Positions 1 through 7,228 are shown, counted from the first letter of the stretch. The stretch is 9,576 bases of DNA from Gammaproteobacteria bacterium (GCA_030641945.1 DAOWLL010000037.1:1-9576); one strand, 5' to 3'. Program-made: numbers and translations. The notes: generated by a model from the sequence alone, not told the origin.

Positions 1-612
1 AAACATGATGCGGTCGCGAAAGCGGTCATAATGTTTGCTGGAAGCCTTTTCCACAAGCATGCCGGCATTCTTTAAGTTTTTGATATTACTGGCATTATCT
101 TCAAGGTTGTCGAGCAGGAAATTCCACCCATCGGGGGCGAAGCCGAGTTTGTAGCGCCTGGCTATTTCACCGCTGAGACCACGTTGTTTTAGATATTGAA
201 CCGCCCTGTCCGACTGGCGCAATTGCTGCTGATATAAACTCGAAGCCTGCTCAAGCACATCATATAGCGGCTGTTTCTCATCTCTGGCATGGCTGGCAAA
301 ATCAGGCGTGTGTTCTCGTGGTACTTCTATATGGTATTCAGCAGCAAGTGTTTCAATAGCGTCGACGAAATCAAGATGCTCATACTCCATTAAAAAGCCG
401 ATAGCAGTACCGTGCGCACCACAACCAAAGCAATGATAAAACTGCTTGATCTCACTAACCGTAAATGAAGGTGTCTTTTCATTATGAAACGGGCAGCAGG
501 CTGTATATTCCCGGCCTTTCTTCTTCAGTGGAACACGGGCATTAATGACTTCAACTATATCTGCTCGAGCAATCAATTCATCAATGAATGATTGTGGGAT
601 TCTGCCTGCCAT
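1..612 (-). CDS. dnaG: DNA primase DnaG, N-terminal part (3' end beyond the window)
   Basis: DnaG makes the short RNA primers that start Okazaki fragments and works with the replicative helicase DnaB. I translated 204 codons from the ATG at 610-612 to the window edge without a stop. The protein opens with MAGRIPQSFIDELIARADIV, very close to the start of E. coli DnaG as I remember it. The CHC2 zinc-binding domain fills about residues 1-100, with ligands C40, H43, C61 and C64 (CPFH and CFGC). A linker and helical region follow, and the fragment ends in SKHYDRFRDRIMF, the entry to the TOPRIM/RNA-polymerase core. The catalytic acidic residues lie outside the window. The start is 8 bases downstream of the dgt stop, with no clear Shine-Dalgarno sequence, so translation may depend on coupling to dgt. 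The usual upstream partner rpsU is not here. Family assignment is very secure. Confidence 0.97.
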   Translation of the reverse strand, partial: MAGRIPQSFIDELIARADIVEVINARVPLKKKGREYTACCPFHNEKTPSFTVSEIKQFYHCFGCGAHGTAIGFLMEYEHLDFVDAIETLAAEYHIEVPREHTPDFASHARDEKQPLYDVLEQASSLYQQQLRQSDRAVQYLKQRGLSGEIARRYKLGFAPDGWNFLLDNLEDNASNIKNLKNAGMLVEKASSKHYDRFRDRIMF

Positions 613-620
613 CTATATGC

Positions 621-1790
621 TTAAGGAATAAGGTTAACAAAAGAAAGTTGCCGAGGGTTGAATATGCGTTCATATTCAACAATGGCATATCTGTCAGTCA
701 TGCCGGCAATATAGTCCGCAACACCGCGTGCAATACCTTCATCGCCTGATTCGTTCTGCATGACTCTGCATTGTTCACGGTTTTCCGGGGGGAGGATTTT
801 TATATCATTCATAAAAGCATCGAACAGGGCTGTGAGGATATCGACAGCTTTTCTGCTCATTCGGTGTACGCGGTAATGCTGGTACAGGTTTTCACGTAGA
901 AATTGTTTCAGTTCCAGGTTTAATGCCGACATTTCATCGCTAAATGACATTAATGGGCCTGGTTGTCTACGAACATCCTGCAGAGATTCAAGTTTTGCTG
1001 AGGTGATGTTGTTGCGGCTGGTATCAATCAGGTCGACGACCATGACATTGATCATGCGTCTGATAATTTCGTGAATCATTTGACGATTATTAATGTCTTT
1101 GTATTTAGCAGCTACCTTATCGTACTGGTCACGAAACAGTTTAATTTCGAGTAGTTCATCAAAAGAGATCAGTCCGTAACGCAGGCCATCATCGACATCA
1201 TGGTTGCTGTACGCGGTTTCGTCTGAGAGATCCACCAACTGTGCCTCAAGGCTGGCCTGGGTTTTGTCGATAAAACGCTGCGCAACATCTCCCAGCAGCC
1301 GTGCGTTCTTCACCGAGCAATGCTTGAGTATGCCTTCACGCGTCTCAAACATCAGGTTCAAGCCATGAAATTCAGCATATTTTTGTTCAAGCTTGTCGAC
1401 AACACGAAGTGACTGCAGGTTATGCTCAAAGCCGCCATAATCTTTCATGCACTGGTTTAAAGCCGTTTGTCCGGCATGGCCAAAGGGTGTGTGGCCAAGG
1501 TCGTGTGATAGCGCTATCGCTTCCGCCAGATCCTCATGCAGGTGCAGTTCACGTGCAATACTGCGTGCGATCTGGGCAACTTCCAGTGAATGGGTAAGGC
1601 GTGTGCGAAACAGGTCGCCTTCATGGTTGACGAATACCTGGGTTTTGTATTCCAGTCGGCGAAATGCCGCAGAATGGATAATACGGTCACGGTCGCGTTG
1701 GAACTGGTTGCGGTAAACAGGGCCATCTTCGGGATAAACACGTCCCTTTGAATTCTCATCAGCACATGCATAGGAGGCTAGATTTTCCAT
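621..1790 (-). CDS. dgt: dGTP triphosphohydrolase-like protein, HD superfamily
   Basis: Members of this family hydrolyse dGTP or other dNTPs to the nucleoside plus tripolyphosphate and so affect cytoplasmic dNTP pools. The protein is 389 residues, which fits the shorter dGTPase-like subfamily; E. coli Dgt is about 505. The HD metal site is complete: H67 in RLTHSLEV, H96-D97 in ALSHDLGHTPFGH, and a later aspartate at D190 in LVDLSDETAY. The C-terminal VADYIAGMTDRYA segment is also typical. The frame stays open upstream to 1904, but that extension would overlap aroB by 95 bases and does not resemble the family. The ATG at 1788-1790, giving MENLASYACADEN, leaves a 19-base gap after aroB and is preferred, although its Shine-Dalgarno sequence is weak. 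An aroK-aroB-dgt order occurs, as I recall, in several beta- and gammaproteobacteria. Substrate specificity cannot be read from sequence. Confidence 0.93.
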   Translation of the reverse strand: MENLASYACADENSKGRVYPEDGPVYRNQFQRDRDRIIHSAAFRRLEYKTQVFVNHEGDLFRTRLTHSLEVAQIARSIARELHLHEDLAEAIALSHDLGHTPFGHAGQTALNQCMKDYGGFEHNLQSLRVVDKLEQKYAEFHGLNLMFETREGILKHCSVKNARLLGDVAQRFIDKTQASLEAQLVDLSDETAYSNHDVDDGLRYGLISFDELLEIKLFRDQYDKVAAKYKDINNRQMIHEIIRRMINVMVVDLIDTSRNNITSAKLESLQDVRRQPGPLMSFSDEMSALNLELKQFLRENLYQHYRVHRMSRKAVDILTALFDAFMNDIKILPPENREQCRVMQNESGDEGIARGVADYIAGMTDRYAIVEYERIFNPRQLSFVNLIP

Positions 1791-1809
1791 AAGATTGCAA
1801 CAGGTATAA

Positions 1810-2892
1810 TCAGGCCGCGTAACTGCTCTGAATAGCCTCAGCGAGCTGGTCTTGAGTGTAGTCGTTGGTAATAACAGCATGACCGATATCTTTGAGTAAC
1901 ACAAGGCGCAGCACCCCGTCCATTACCTTTTTGTCCACCGACATCAGTTCTACAAAGCGCTCAACACTGAGTTCGGTCGGAGCAGTTGCCGGTAGGTTCG
2001 CCTGTTCAATCATTGCGGTGATGCGGTTAACATCTTCTGTACCCAACCAGCCCAACTGCTGTGACATAATTGCCGCCATGCACATGCCGGTTGCAACCGC
2101 TTCGCCGTGCAGCCATTTGCCGTAACCAAGGCCAGCTTCAATGGCATGGCCGAAGCTGTGGCCCAGGTTCAACAGGGCACGCTGGCCGCTTTCTTTTTCA
2201 TCGGCGGCGACTACTTCAGCCTTGTTGCGGCAGGAGACTTCGATGGCATAGGCCAGTGCATCGACATCTCGCGCCAGTAGTTTTGCCATGTTCTGATGCA
2301 GCCAGTTAAAGAACGGCAGGTCCCGTATCAGTCCATATTTGATGACCTCTGCAATACCTGCACTGAGTTCGCGCTCTGGCAGGGTGCCCAGTGTCGAGGT
2401 GTCTGCGATCACGGCCCTCGGTTGATAGAAGGCGCCGATCATGTTCTTGCCAAGAGGGTGATTGACTGCTGTCTTGCCACCGACAGATGAGTCAACCTGG
2501 GCGAGCAGGGTAGTCGGTATCTGGATCAGGTGTACACCACGCTGGTAACTGGCGGCGGCAAAACCTGCCATGTCACCAATGACGCCGCCGCCAAGGGCGA
2601 TGATGGTGGAATTACGGTCCAGTTTTTTACCCAGCAAAACGTCGTAGATGGTATTCAGGGTTTCAAGGTTCTTGTATTGCTCGCCATCCGGCAGGATGCA
2701 GGTTTCGGTATGCTTGCTGGCCAACATGGCCAGTGTTTTGTCGAGATACAGGGGGGCTACTGTTTCATTGCTCACAACCAGCACATTTTTACCGGGGATG
2801 TGCTGTAACAGAAGGTCTTCATTGCCGAGCAGGTTCTCGCCAATATATATAGGGTAGCTGCGCTCTCCCAGGTCAACGCTGAGGGTGATCAT
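1810..2892 (-). CDS. aroB: 3-dehydroquinate synthase
   Basis: AroB is the second shikimate-pathway enzyme. It converts 3-deoxy-D-arabino-heptulosonate 7-phosphate to 3-dehydroquinate in the cytoplasm, using NAD and a divalent metal. The 360-residue product matches the usual length (E. coli about 362). The NAD-binding segment [15 protein letters not shown] is at residues 99-113, followed by [20 protein letters not shown] at 125-144. The metal ligands expected from E. coli (E184, H247, H264) align with E182, H245 in NLGHSFGH and H262 in LHGE. The ATG at 2890-2892, giving MITLSVDL, overlaps the end of aroK by 20 bases. An upstream in-frame TTG at 2923-2925 would add 11 residues of lysine- and threonine-rich sequence that looks like aroK read in another frame, so I reject it. 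No strong Shine-Dalgarno sequence precedes the ATG, which suggests coupling to aroK translation. Confidence 0.97.
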   Translation of the reverse strand: MITLSVDLGERSYPIYIGENLLGNEDLLLQHIPGKNVLVVSNETVAPLYLDKTLAMLASKHTETCILPDGEQYKNLETLNTIYDVLLGKKLDRNSTIIALGGGVIGDMAGFAAASYQRGVHLIQIPTTLLAQVDSSVGGKTAVNHPLGKNMIGAFYQPRAVIADTSTLGTLPERELSAGIAEVIKYGLIRDLPFFNWLHQNMAKLLARDVDALAYAIEVSCRNKAEVVAADEKESGQRALLNLGHSFGHAIEAGLGYGKWLHGEAVATGMCMAAIMSQQLGWLGTEDVNRITAMIEQANLPATAPTELSVERFVELMSVDKKVMDGVLRLVLLKDIGHAVITNDYTQDQLAEAIQSSYAA

Positions 2893-3433
2893 GTTTGTTG
2901 TTTGTGTCTTTGATGTTTTTTTCAAGGCAGTTAATAATAGCTTTTATTACTCCGCGTATCGAGCTATTGCCGGTATCGATAATATGATCAGCCGTCTGCC
3001 GGTAGAGCGGATCACGTTCCTCAATCAGTCTTTTGAGGATAGTTTCCGGGCTTTCTTCGCCATGCAGCAATGGACGGTTTTTATCTTTGCGTGTCCGCTC
3101 CAGCAGGGAATCCAGGTCAGTATAGAGATAAAAAGTGGTACCGCGTTCAGCCAGGTGCTCACGGTTCACTTTTCTCAACACTGCCCCGCCGCCGGTGGCC
3201 AGCACGATATTGTCCATAGCGGTGAGTTCATCAATCGCGGCCTGTTCACGCTTGCGAAAACCTTCTTCACCTTCAAGATCAAAGATCAGCGGGATATTGG
3301 CGCCGGTGTGTTCTTCAATCACGCGATCGCTGTCGTAGAACGGCATTTGCAGATCACGCGCCAGTTGCCTGCCAATAGTGGTTTTGCCGGCGCCCATGGG
3401 GCCGATCAGGAAGATATTGCTAGCCTTTTTCAT
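2873..3433 (-). CDS. aroK: shikimate kinase
   Basis: AroK phosphorylates shikimate to shikimate 3-phosphate with ATP, the fifth step of the shikimate pathway. The 186-residue protein is a P-loop kinase of normal size. The Walker A motif GPMGAGKTT is at residues 11-19. Shikimate-binding residues are visible as D34/D36 in [11 protein letters not shown]60 in EGFRKRE, the GGG at 81-83 and R140 in ERDPLYR. The lid arginine is R120 in NRPLL. The last 20 bases overlap aroB. The ATG at 3431-3433 is the natural start, since the P-loop begins ten residues in, as is usual. It is the first gene of the leftward aroK-aroB-dgt-dnaG unit and stands downstream of a repeat-filled spacer rather than directly behind pilQ. 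The AroK versus AroL paralogue choice rests on gene context. Confidence 0.97.
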   Translation of the reverse strand: MKKASNIFLIGPMGAGKTTIGRQLARDLQMPFYDSDRVIEEHTGANIPLIFDLEGEEGFRKREQAAIDELTAMDNIVLATGGGAVLRKVNREHLAERGTTFYLYTDLDSLLERTRKDKNRPLLHGEESPETILKRLIEERDPLYRQTADHIIDTGNSSIRGVIKAIINCLEKNIKDTNNKHDHPQR

Positions 3434-3484
3434 CTCACGTGGATTCTACACTGCGGCTATATGCTGCAACAGCGGTATTCAGCA

Positions 3485-3513
3485 GAGATAACAAAGGGTC
3501 TTCACCCCATCAA
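3485..3513 (-). promoter_or_regulatory. possible promoter for the aroK operon
   Basis: On the minus strand TTGATG (3508-3513) stands 17 bases before TATCTC (3485-3490), which would start transcription near 3478 and give a leader of about 45 bases before aroK. Both boxes match the sigma-70 consensus only partly. Since a strong terminator closes the pil operon at 3847-3877, aroK needs a promoter somewhere in 3434-3846. This is the best pair I see close to the gene. A second weak candidate is TAGAAT about 10 bases before the aroK start, which would leave almost no leader. Confidence 0.25.
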
Positions 3514-3535
3514 GTGGGTAAAAATTCAAATGATT

Positions 3536-3566
3536 GCCACAGAGTCACAGAGAACACAGAGGTTTT
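3536..3566. repeat. CACAGAG short repeats
   Basis: Three exact CACAGAG heptamers sit at 3538-3544, 3546-3552 and 3555-3561, spaced 8 and 9 bases apart, and are followed by GTTTT. From memory, strings of this kind (CACAGAGN-CACAGAG) are scattered through intergenic regions of many bacteria, but their origin is unclear to me. The block ends only a few bases before the left arm of the inverted repeat at 3569. Confidence 0.75.
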
Positions 3567-3568
3567 AG

Positions 3569-3780
3569 CCGCCTGCCGCTACACGGCCCCCGCAAAAGAC
3601 GCGAATGCTGTTGAGGGTGAATAGTTTCGTAGCCTGGATGCCAGCAAGGAACAGGGCCTATGTCCACAGATGAACACAGATATTTAGCAACTTAAAAACG
3701 CTTTCATCCGTGTTTATCTGCGTTTATCTGTGGATAATTTGTTTTTAATGATTTGCGTGGGGCCGTGTAGCGGCAGGCGG
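3569..3780. repeat. 212-bp inverted-repeat-bounded element, MITE-like, non-coding
   Basis: The sequence at 3569-3590 (starting CCGCCTGCCGCTACACGG) is repeated exactly, 22 of 22 bases, in inverted orientation at 3759-3780. Both arms continue inward with CGCAAA after allowing one extra base on the right, so the arms are about 28 bases. Each arm can itself fold as GCCG-CTACA-CGGC. The 168 bases between the perfect arms contain no gene but hold a second palindrome (3663-3734). I see no flanking target-site duplication. It could be a non-autonomous transposon relic or a large extragenic palindromic repeat; I cannot decide from one copy. Confidence 0.7.
3663..3734. repeat. imperfect palindrome with CCACAGAT arms, nested in the larger element
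   Basis: The left arm at 3663-3681 (TCCACAGATGAACACAGAT) pairs with the right arm at 3716-3734 at 17 of 19 positions, around a 34-base loop. The right arm is part of a short direct repeat, two copies of GTTTATCTG ten bases apart at 3712-3730. CCACAGATGAACACAGAT-type palindromes are, as I recall, dispersed in many bacterial genomes, but I cannot verify copies here. Confidence 0.7.
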
Positions 3781-3812
3781 ACAATTATTCCCTGTGTGGT
3801 CAGGGTGTTACC

Positions 3813-3846
3813 ATGGGTCTACTCACTGTATTTGGGGTAGACCCAT
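3813..3846. repeat. 12-bp hairpin next to the terminator
   Basis: ATGGGTCTA at 3813-3821 is exactly complementary to TAGACCCAT at 3838-3846. Pairing extends inward through C3822-G3837, a G-T wobble and C3824-G3835, leaving a 10-base loop. On the minus strand it lies immediately downstream of the pil terminator T-run. It has no T-run of its own on the minus strand. On the plus strand it is followed by an A-run, so it is not a classical terminator. It could be a repeat element or a 3' structure in read-through transcripts. Confidence 0.6.
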
Positions 3847-3877
3847 AAAAAAAGAGCCGCTTGAGCGGCTCTTTTTT
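3847..3877 (-). terminator. intrinsic terminator of the pilMNOPQ operon
   Basis: GAGCCGC (3854-3860) pairs with GCGGCTC (3865-3871) around the loop TTGA. Runs of A and T flank the stem on both sides and extend it. Read on the minus strand, the stem is followed by seven T residues (3853-3847), about 20 bases past the pilQ stop at 3896. The symmetric flanks mean it could also stop transcription coming from the left on the plus strand, though no gene is seen there. Confidence 0.9.
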
Positions 3878-3895
3878 GTTTACCTGGGAAAGTGC

Positions 3896-6067
3896 TTACA
3901 GAGATAACGTATCTTTGAGGATTTTTGGTGTTACGAAAATCAGCAGCTCTGCTTTTTCATCACTTTCCAGTGTGTGTTTGAACAAATAGCCAATCAGTGG
4001 AATGTCGCCGAGGAAGGGTACCTTGTCAACTTCGTTACGGGTAATCTGTTCATAGATACCACCTAGCACGATGGTGTCACCGTTATTGACCAGAACCTGG
4101 GTGTCAACCTCACGGGTATCAATACTGGGGATGCCGGCAAAGACTTCACCAACCGAGTCCTGATTCACTGCCAGATCCATAATGATGCGATCATCCGGTG
4201 TGATCTGAGGTGTGACGACAATACTGAGTACGGCTTTCTTGAACTCAACCTGTGTGGCACCACTTGATGTTGCCGACAGGTAAGGAATTTCTACACCCTG
4301 TTCAATAAAGGCTTCATGCCGGTCGGCTGTGGTCACTCTCGGACTGGAGATGATCTCACCCTGGTTCTCTGCCTGCAGGGCTGACAGTTCAAGGTCGAGC
4401 AAGGTGCTTCCCTTCAGGATCGAGAACGCGATGCTGCCAGCAGACAGACCCGCAGTAGGCAGGTTGACGTTAAAGCGGTCAGAGGTGCCGAATGGGATGC
4501 CGGATATACCGTTACCGCCATTGTTGATGACATCATCAATCATGCTGTCGGTGGATTGTATTGTGCCGGAAGTGTTACCCGCACCTGCAACGCCGTCAAT
4601 GGATGTGGTCTTGGTGACACCAACACGGGTGCCAAGTTCACGCACAAAATCATCCTGTGCGATCACGATGCGTGATGAAATCATTACCTGGCGAATTGGG
4701 ATGTCCAGTTCGGCAATAATTTTTCTGATCTCGGAAATAACTTCATCGGTGTCTTTTACTATCATGGTATTGGTGCGTTCATCGATGATGACGCTACCGC
4801 GTGTTGACAGCAGACCACCGCCACCCTCTCCTTCGCCACTTTCTCCGATGAATAGAGGTTCGAGTTCGGTTACTTTGGCGTAGTTAATCGTGAAGAAGGC
4901 GGTGCGAATAGGTGCAAGTTCAGTGATTGCCTGTGCAGCTTCAAGGTCGATTTTTTCCTGTGCGGCAATTTCTTCACTGGGTGCGATCAGCATGACGTTG
5001 CCTGATTCACGCTTGGACAGGCCCTTGGATTTAAGAATGATATCAAGCGCCTGATCCCAGGGTACATTCTGCAGGCGAAGGGTCAGGTTGCCGTCGACCG
5101 AGTCGCTGACGACAACATTAAGGCCGGTAAAGTCTGCAATGAGCTGGAGTACCGCACGTACAGGGATGTCCTGGAAGTTGAGTGACAGGCGGTCGCCGGT
5201 ATAGCCAAACTTGTCCTTGATTTTCTCTTCCAGTTCTTTCTTGCTGATGGGTTTGAACTCGATGGTGAATATATTGTTCGCCTGATATGAGACATGCTCA
5301 AAATTGCGGCTAACAGGTTCGATCTCGAGACGAACAGTACCATCCTGTTCAAAACTGCTGACTGATTTTACCGGTGTGGCAAAGTCGAGCACGTCCAGTG
5401 TCTGGCGCAGATTTTCAGGTAGTTTCGATCCCAGGAACTTGACAATAACCTTGCCAAACTCCTCGTTGATGTCCATTGGAATGTTGCTTTCGGTCAAGGT
5501 GACAACAACGCGGCCTTCGCCATTTTCCCCGCGACGGAAGTCGATGTTACTGACACCTTTCTGTACGTCGCTGAAGCGTTGTGATGTTCCTGCAGTTGTA
5601 TCTGAGGTGCTTGTGCTGGCAGTAAACAGGTTGCTGGTTGACTCGCTGTCGAGGGTGATCAGTACGTTTGTTCCTTCTGTGCTCACAGAATATGGAACAA
5701 CCTCGGTGAGGTTCAGGATCACGCGTGTTTTATCTTTCGCTGTAATAGCCGTTATCGACTGGGCGATACCTATGCCAATAGGCTGTGAGCGTTTGGGCAG
5801 ATTGCTGCTGGTTCCTGGAAAGTCAAAAGCAATGCGTGCCGGGTTGTCAATGGTAAAGCTCAGTGGCTTATCCATTTGCCTGGTCATGCCAAGTATGATC
5901 TGCAGTCGATTTCCAGGCAAAGTGGAGTAGGTGACTGACTCCAGAGTGTTTTCAGCTGCAGCTGCAATACTCATGTTGAACAGCACCGTCAAAAGCAGAA
6001 GCAATCTGCTAAATCCCGGGGTTATATTTATTATTCTTCGGGTTGTCCCCATTCTTAGAATGCTCAT
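3896..6067 (-). CDS. pilQ: type IV pilus outer-membrane secretin PilQ
   Basis: PilQ forms the multimeric outer-membrane channel through which the type IV pilus passes. The 723-residue precursor has a signal peptide: a basic stretch (TTRR, residues 8-11), a hydrophobic core at about 21-34 and likely cleavage near AAAA-EN at 35-40. Two AMIN domains, which bind peptidoglycan in related proteins, span about 42-140 and 173-271, joined by a serine/threonine-rich linker. A secretin short N-terminal domain is at about 293-363, an N1-type domain at 386-456 and the secretin barrel at about 555-717. The family signature VNNGDTIVLGGIYEQ is at 660-674, followed by VPFLGDIPLIGYLFK at 683-697. A glycine/glutamate-rich stretch (410-418) interrupts the N1 domain. 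The start ATG at 6065-6067 has a good GGAG six bases upstream; an ATG five codons later is a weaker alternative. It is the last gene of the operon. Confidence 0.98.
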   Translation of the reverse strand: MSILRMGTTRRIINITPGFSRLLLLLTVLFNMSIAAAAENTLESVTYSTLPGNRLQIILGMTRQMDKPLSFTIDNPARIAFDFPGTSSNLPKRSQPIGIGIAQSITAITAKDKTRVILNLTEVVPYSVSTEGTNVLITLDSESTSNLFTASTSTSDTTAGTSQRFSDVQKGVSNIDFRRGENGEGRVVVTLTESNIPMDINEEFGKVIVKFLGSKLPENLRQTLDVLDFATPVKSVSSFEQDGTVRLEIEPVSRNFEHVSYQANNIFTIEFKPISKKELEEKIKDKFGYTGDRLSLNFQDIPVRAVLQLIADFTGLNVVVSDSVDGNLTLRLQNVPWDQALDIILKSKGLSKRESGNVMLIAPSEEIAAQEKIDLEAAQAITELAPIRTAFFTINYAKVTELEPLFIGESGEGEGGGGLLSTRGSVIIDERTNTMIVKDTDEVISEIRKIIAELDIPIRQVMISSRIVIAQDDFVRELGTRVGVTKTTSIDGVAGAGNTSGTIQSTDSMIDDVINNGGNGISGIPFGTSDRFNVNLPTAGLSAGSIAFSILKGSTLLDLELSALQAENQGEIISSPRVTTADRHEAFIEQGVEIPYLSATSSGATQVEFKKAVLSIVVTPQITPDDRIIMDLAVNQDSVGEVFAGIPSIDTREVDTQVLVNNGDTIVLGGIYEQITRNEVDKVPFLGDIPLIGYLFKHTLESDEKAELLIFVTPKILKDTLSL

Positions 6068-6081
6068 ATCATGCTCCGCTT

Positions 6082-6609
6082 TTATTCATTACCAATAGCG
6101 ATGGAGGCATCACGTTCGATATAGCCACCCAAGCCATCTGGAATAATCTCAACCAAATATATCTCGCCCTCGGTGATACCGGTAATAGCGCCTTCGTTCT
6201 GTCCCAGGTAGTTTCCTACTTTAACCCGGTGTACAACCTGCTTAGGGTCTTCAATCAATCCCCATAAGTTACTTCCCTGTTCAAGCACACCTACCATGCG
6301 CAAGGTATCCAGCGGAAACGATTCAAGAGGCTGTCTTGGCCTGGTCTTATCAGGGCTTAACAGGTCGTCTTTATCTTCTTCTTCCTCAATATCAACCGCA
6401 GCTTCAAACGGATCACGCAATTCAGTAGCGCTGTATGTGAAACTTTCGTAGGGTTTAAATTGAGGTATAGGCTTCACGCTGCCAATGTGTGCTGATTTTG
6501 CCTGATCAATATAGGCATACAGATCATCTACGCTCTGACTGCATCCTGTGAGTACTGGGCCTGAGATTATGGGCAACAGAATCGCATTAAGTTTTAAATA
6601 CTTCTTCAT
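6082..6609 (-). CDS. pilP: type IV pilus assembly lipoprotein PilP
   Basis: PilP is an inner-membrane-anchored lipoprotein that links the PilN/PilO complex to the PilQ secretin across the periplasm. The 175-residue product has a lipoprotein signal with lipobox LTGC, the lipidated cysteine being C23. A flexible N-terminal stretch contains RDPF at 65-68 and an acidic run (EEEEDKDD, 75-82). The conserved C-terminal beta domain spans about 97-170 and includes LRMVGVLEQGSNLWGLIEDP and VGNYLGQNEG. The frame is open upstream to 6714, but the extension overlaps pilO, lacks a signal peptide and would bury the lipobox. The ATG at 6607-6609 follows the pilO stop after one base and has GGAGG nine bases upstream inside pilO. 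Pairing with PilQ, 14 bases downstream, fits the family role. Confidence 0.96.
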   Translation of the reverse strand: MKKYLKLNAILLPIISGPVLTGCSQSVDDLYAYIDQAKSAHIGSVKPIPQFKPYESFTYSATELRDPFEAAVDIEEEEDKDDLLSPDKTRPRQPLESFPLDTLRMVGVLEQGSNLWGLIEDPKQVVHRVKVGNYLGQNEGAITGITEGEIYLVEIIPDGLGGYIERDASIAIGNE

Positions 6610-6610
6610 G

Positions 6611-7228
6611 CTATTGGACCTCCAGCTCTGTTTCATCCAGATACTGATAGGTAACTGCTGTGACTTCCATTGAAAGCTTAACGCCGCCTTCTTTATCTGC
6701 AGGTTCAATTTCAATATTCTGCAAGGTCACGATTCTGGGCAATGCTGCTACGCCGCTTACAAATTGTGCGAGCTGATGATAACGGCCCGTTACTTTCAAC
6801 TTGATTGGATATTCAGCATAGAAGTCCTTTGGGATCAAGCCTTCCGGTTTGAACAGCCCAATTTCAAGTCCACTTGAGATTCCAGTTTGTGAGATATCTG
6901 TCAATAGGGTCTCGATTTCTGTTTTATTAGGCAACTGCCTGAGAAGGGCGCCAAATGACTGGCGCATTTCATCGAGTTGCTGTTTGTAGGCGTCCAGGTT
7001 TGCGGCCTTGGCGGCTTTTTCATCAAACACAATCTTGAGACTAAGCTCTTCTTTCTCAACCTTTTTGAGTTCTTCGACTTTCGGTGTTGTGACCAGGAAG
7101 TAGCCTGCTGTGGCAACAATCACGCACAGGGCTACGACCAGGAAGGTTTTTACTATGCCAGGTGCGGTGCCTATATTCTTGATATCATTGATATCAAGGT
7201 TATTCAATTCTTCGAGGGAGAATGCCAT
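6611..7228 (-). CDS. pilO: type IV pilus inner-membrane alignment protein PilO
   Basis: PilO pairs with PilN in the inner membrane to build the alignment subcomplex of the type IV pilus machine. The 205-residue protein has a short cytoplasmic N-terminus, one membrane segment at about residues 25-47 (IVKTFLVVALCVIVATAGYF), a predicted coiled coil at about 50-98 and a periplasmic ferredoxin-like domain to the C-terminus, including YPIKLKVTGRYHQLAQFVSGV at about 139-159. The ATG at 7226-7228 shares one base with the pilN stop (TAATG), and GGAGG lies seven bases upstream, so tight translational coupling to pilN is likely. Sequence identity in this family is low; the assignment rests on both features and position. 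Confidence 0.95.
   Translation of the reverse strand: MAFSLEELNNLDINDIKNIGTAPGIVKTFLVVALCVIVATAGYFLVTTPKVEELKKVEKEELSLKIVFDEKAAKAANLDAYKQQLDEMRQSFGALLRQLPNKTEIETLLTDISQTGISSGLEIGLFKPEGLIPKDFYAEYPIKLKVTGRYHQLAQFVSGVAALPRIVTLQNIEIEPADKEGGVKLSMEVTAVTYQYLDETELEVQ

Larger units (their letters stand above)
3434..3895. other. 462-base non-coding spacer between aroK and pilQ, dense in repeats
   Basis: No convincing gene lies here. From left to right it holds a possible aroK promoter, three CACAGAG copies, a large inverted-repeat structure (3569-3780) with a second palindrome nested inside, a small CCCTG/CAGGG hairpin (3790-3805), a 12-bp hairpin (3813-3846) and an intrinsic terminator (3847-3877). 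A 61-codon open frame on the plus strand (3439-3624) runs through the CACAGAG repeats and one arm of the inverted repeat. It has no ribosome binding site and no recognisable product. I treat it as a chance frame. Confidence 0.85.

Noticed and set aside
1791..1904. Upstream extension of the dgt frame
   Set aside because: It would overlap aroB by 95 bases and encodes sequence unlike the family. The ATG at 1788-1790 gives a normal N-terminus.
2885..3568. 227-codon plus-strand open frame opposite aroK
   Set aside because: It is antisense to a clearly identified aroK and continues into the non-coding spacer. Its composition does not suggest a real protein.
3439..3624. 61-codon plus-strand open frame in the aroK-pilQ spacer
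   Set aside because: It runs through CACAGAG repeats and one inverted-repeat arm, has no ribosome binding site and resembles no family. It is a translated repeat.
3538..3780. CRISPR array or tRNA in the repeat-rich spacer
   Set aside because: The direct repeats are only 7 to 9 bases with no regular spacers, and the inverted repeats do not fold as a cloverleaf with an anticodon arm.
3569..3780. Insertion sequence with a transposase
   Set aside because: The 212-bp element has inverted ends but no room for a transposase and no coding remnant, and I could not see a target-site duplication.
6610..6714. Upstream extension of the pilP frame
   Set aside because: It overlaps pilO and would put 35 extra residues before a clear lipoprotein signal sequence.
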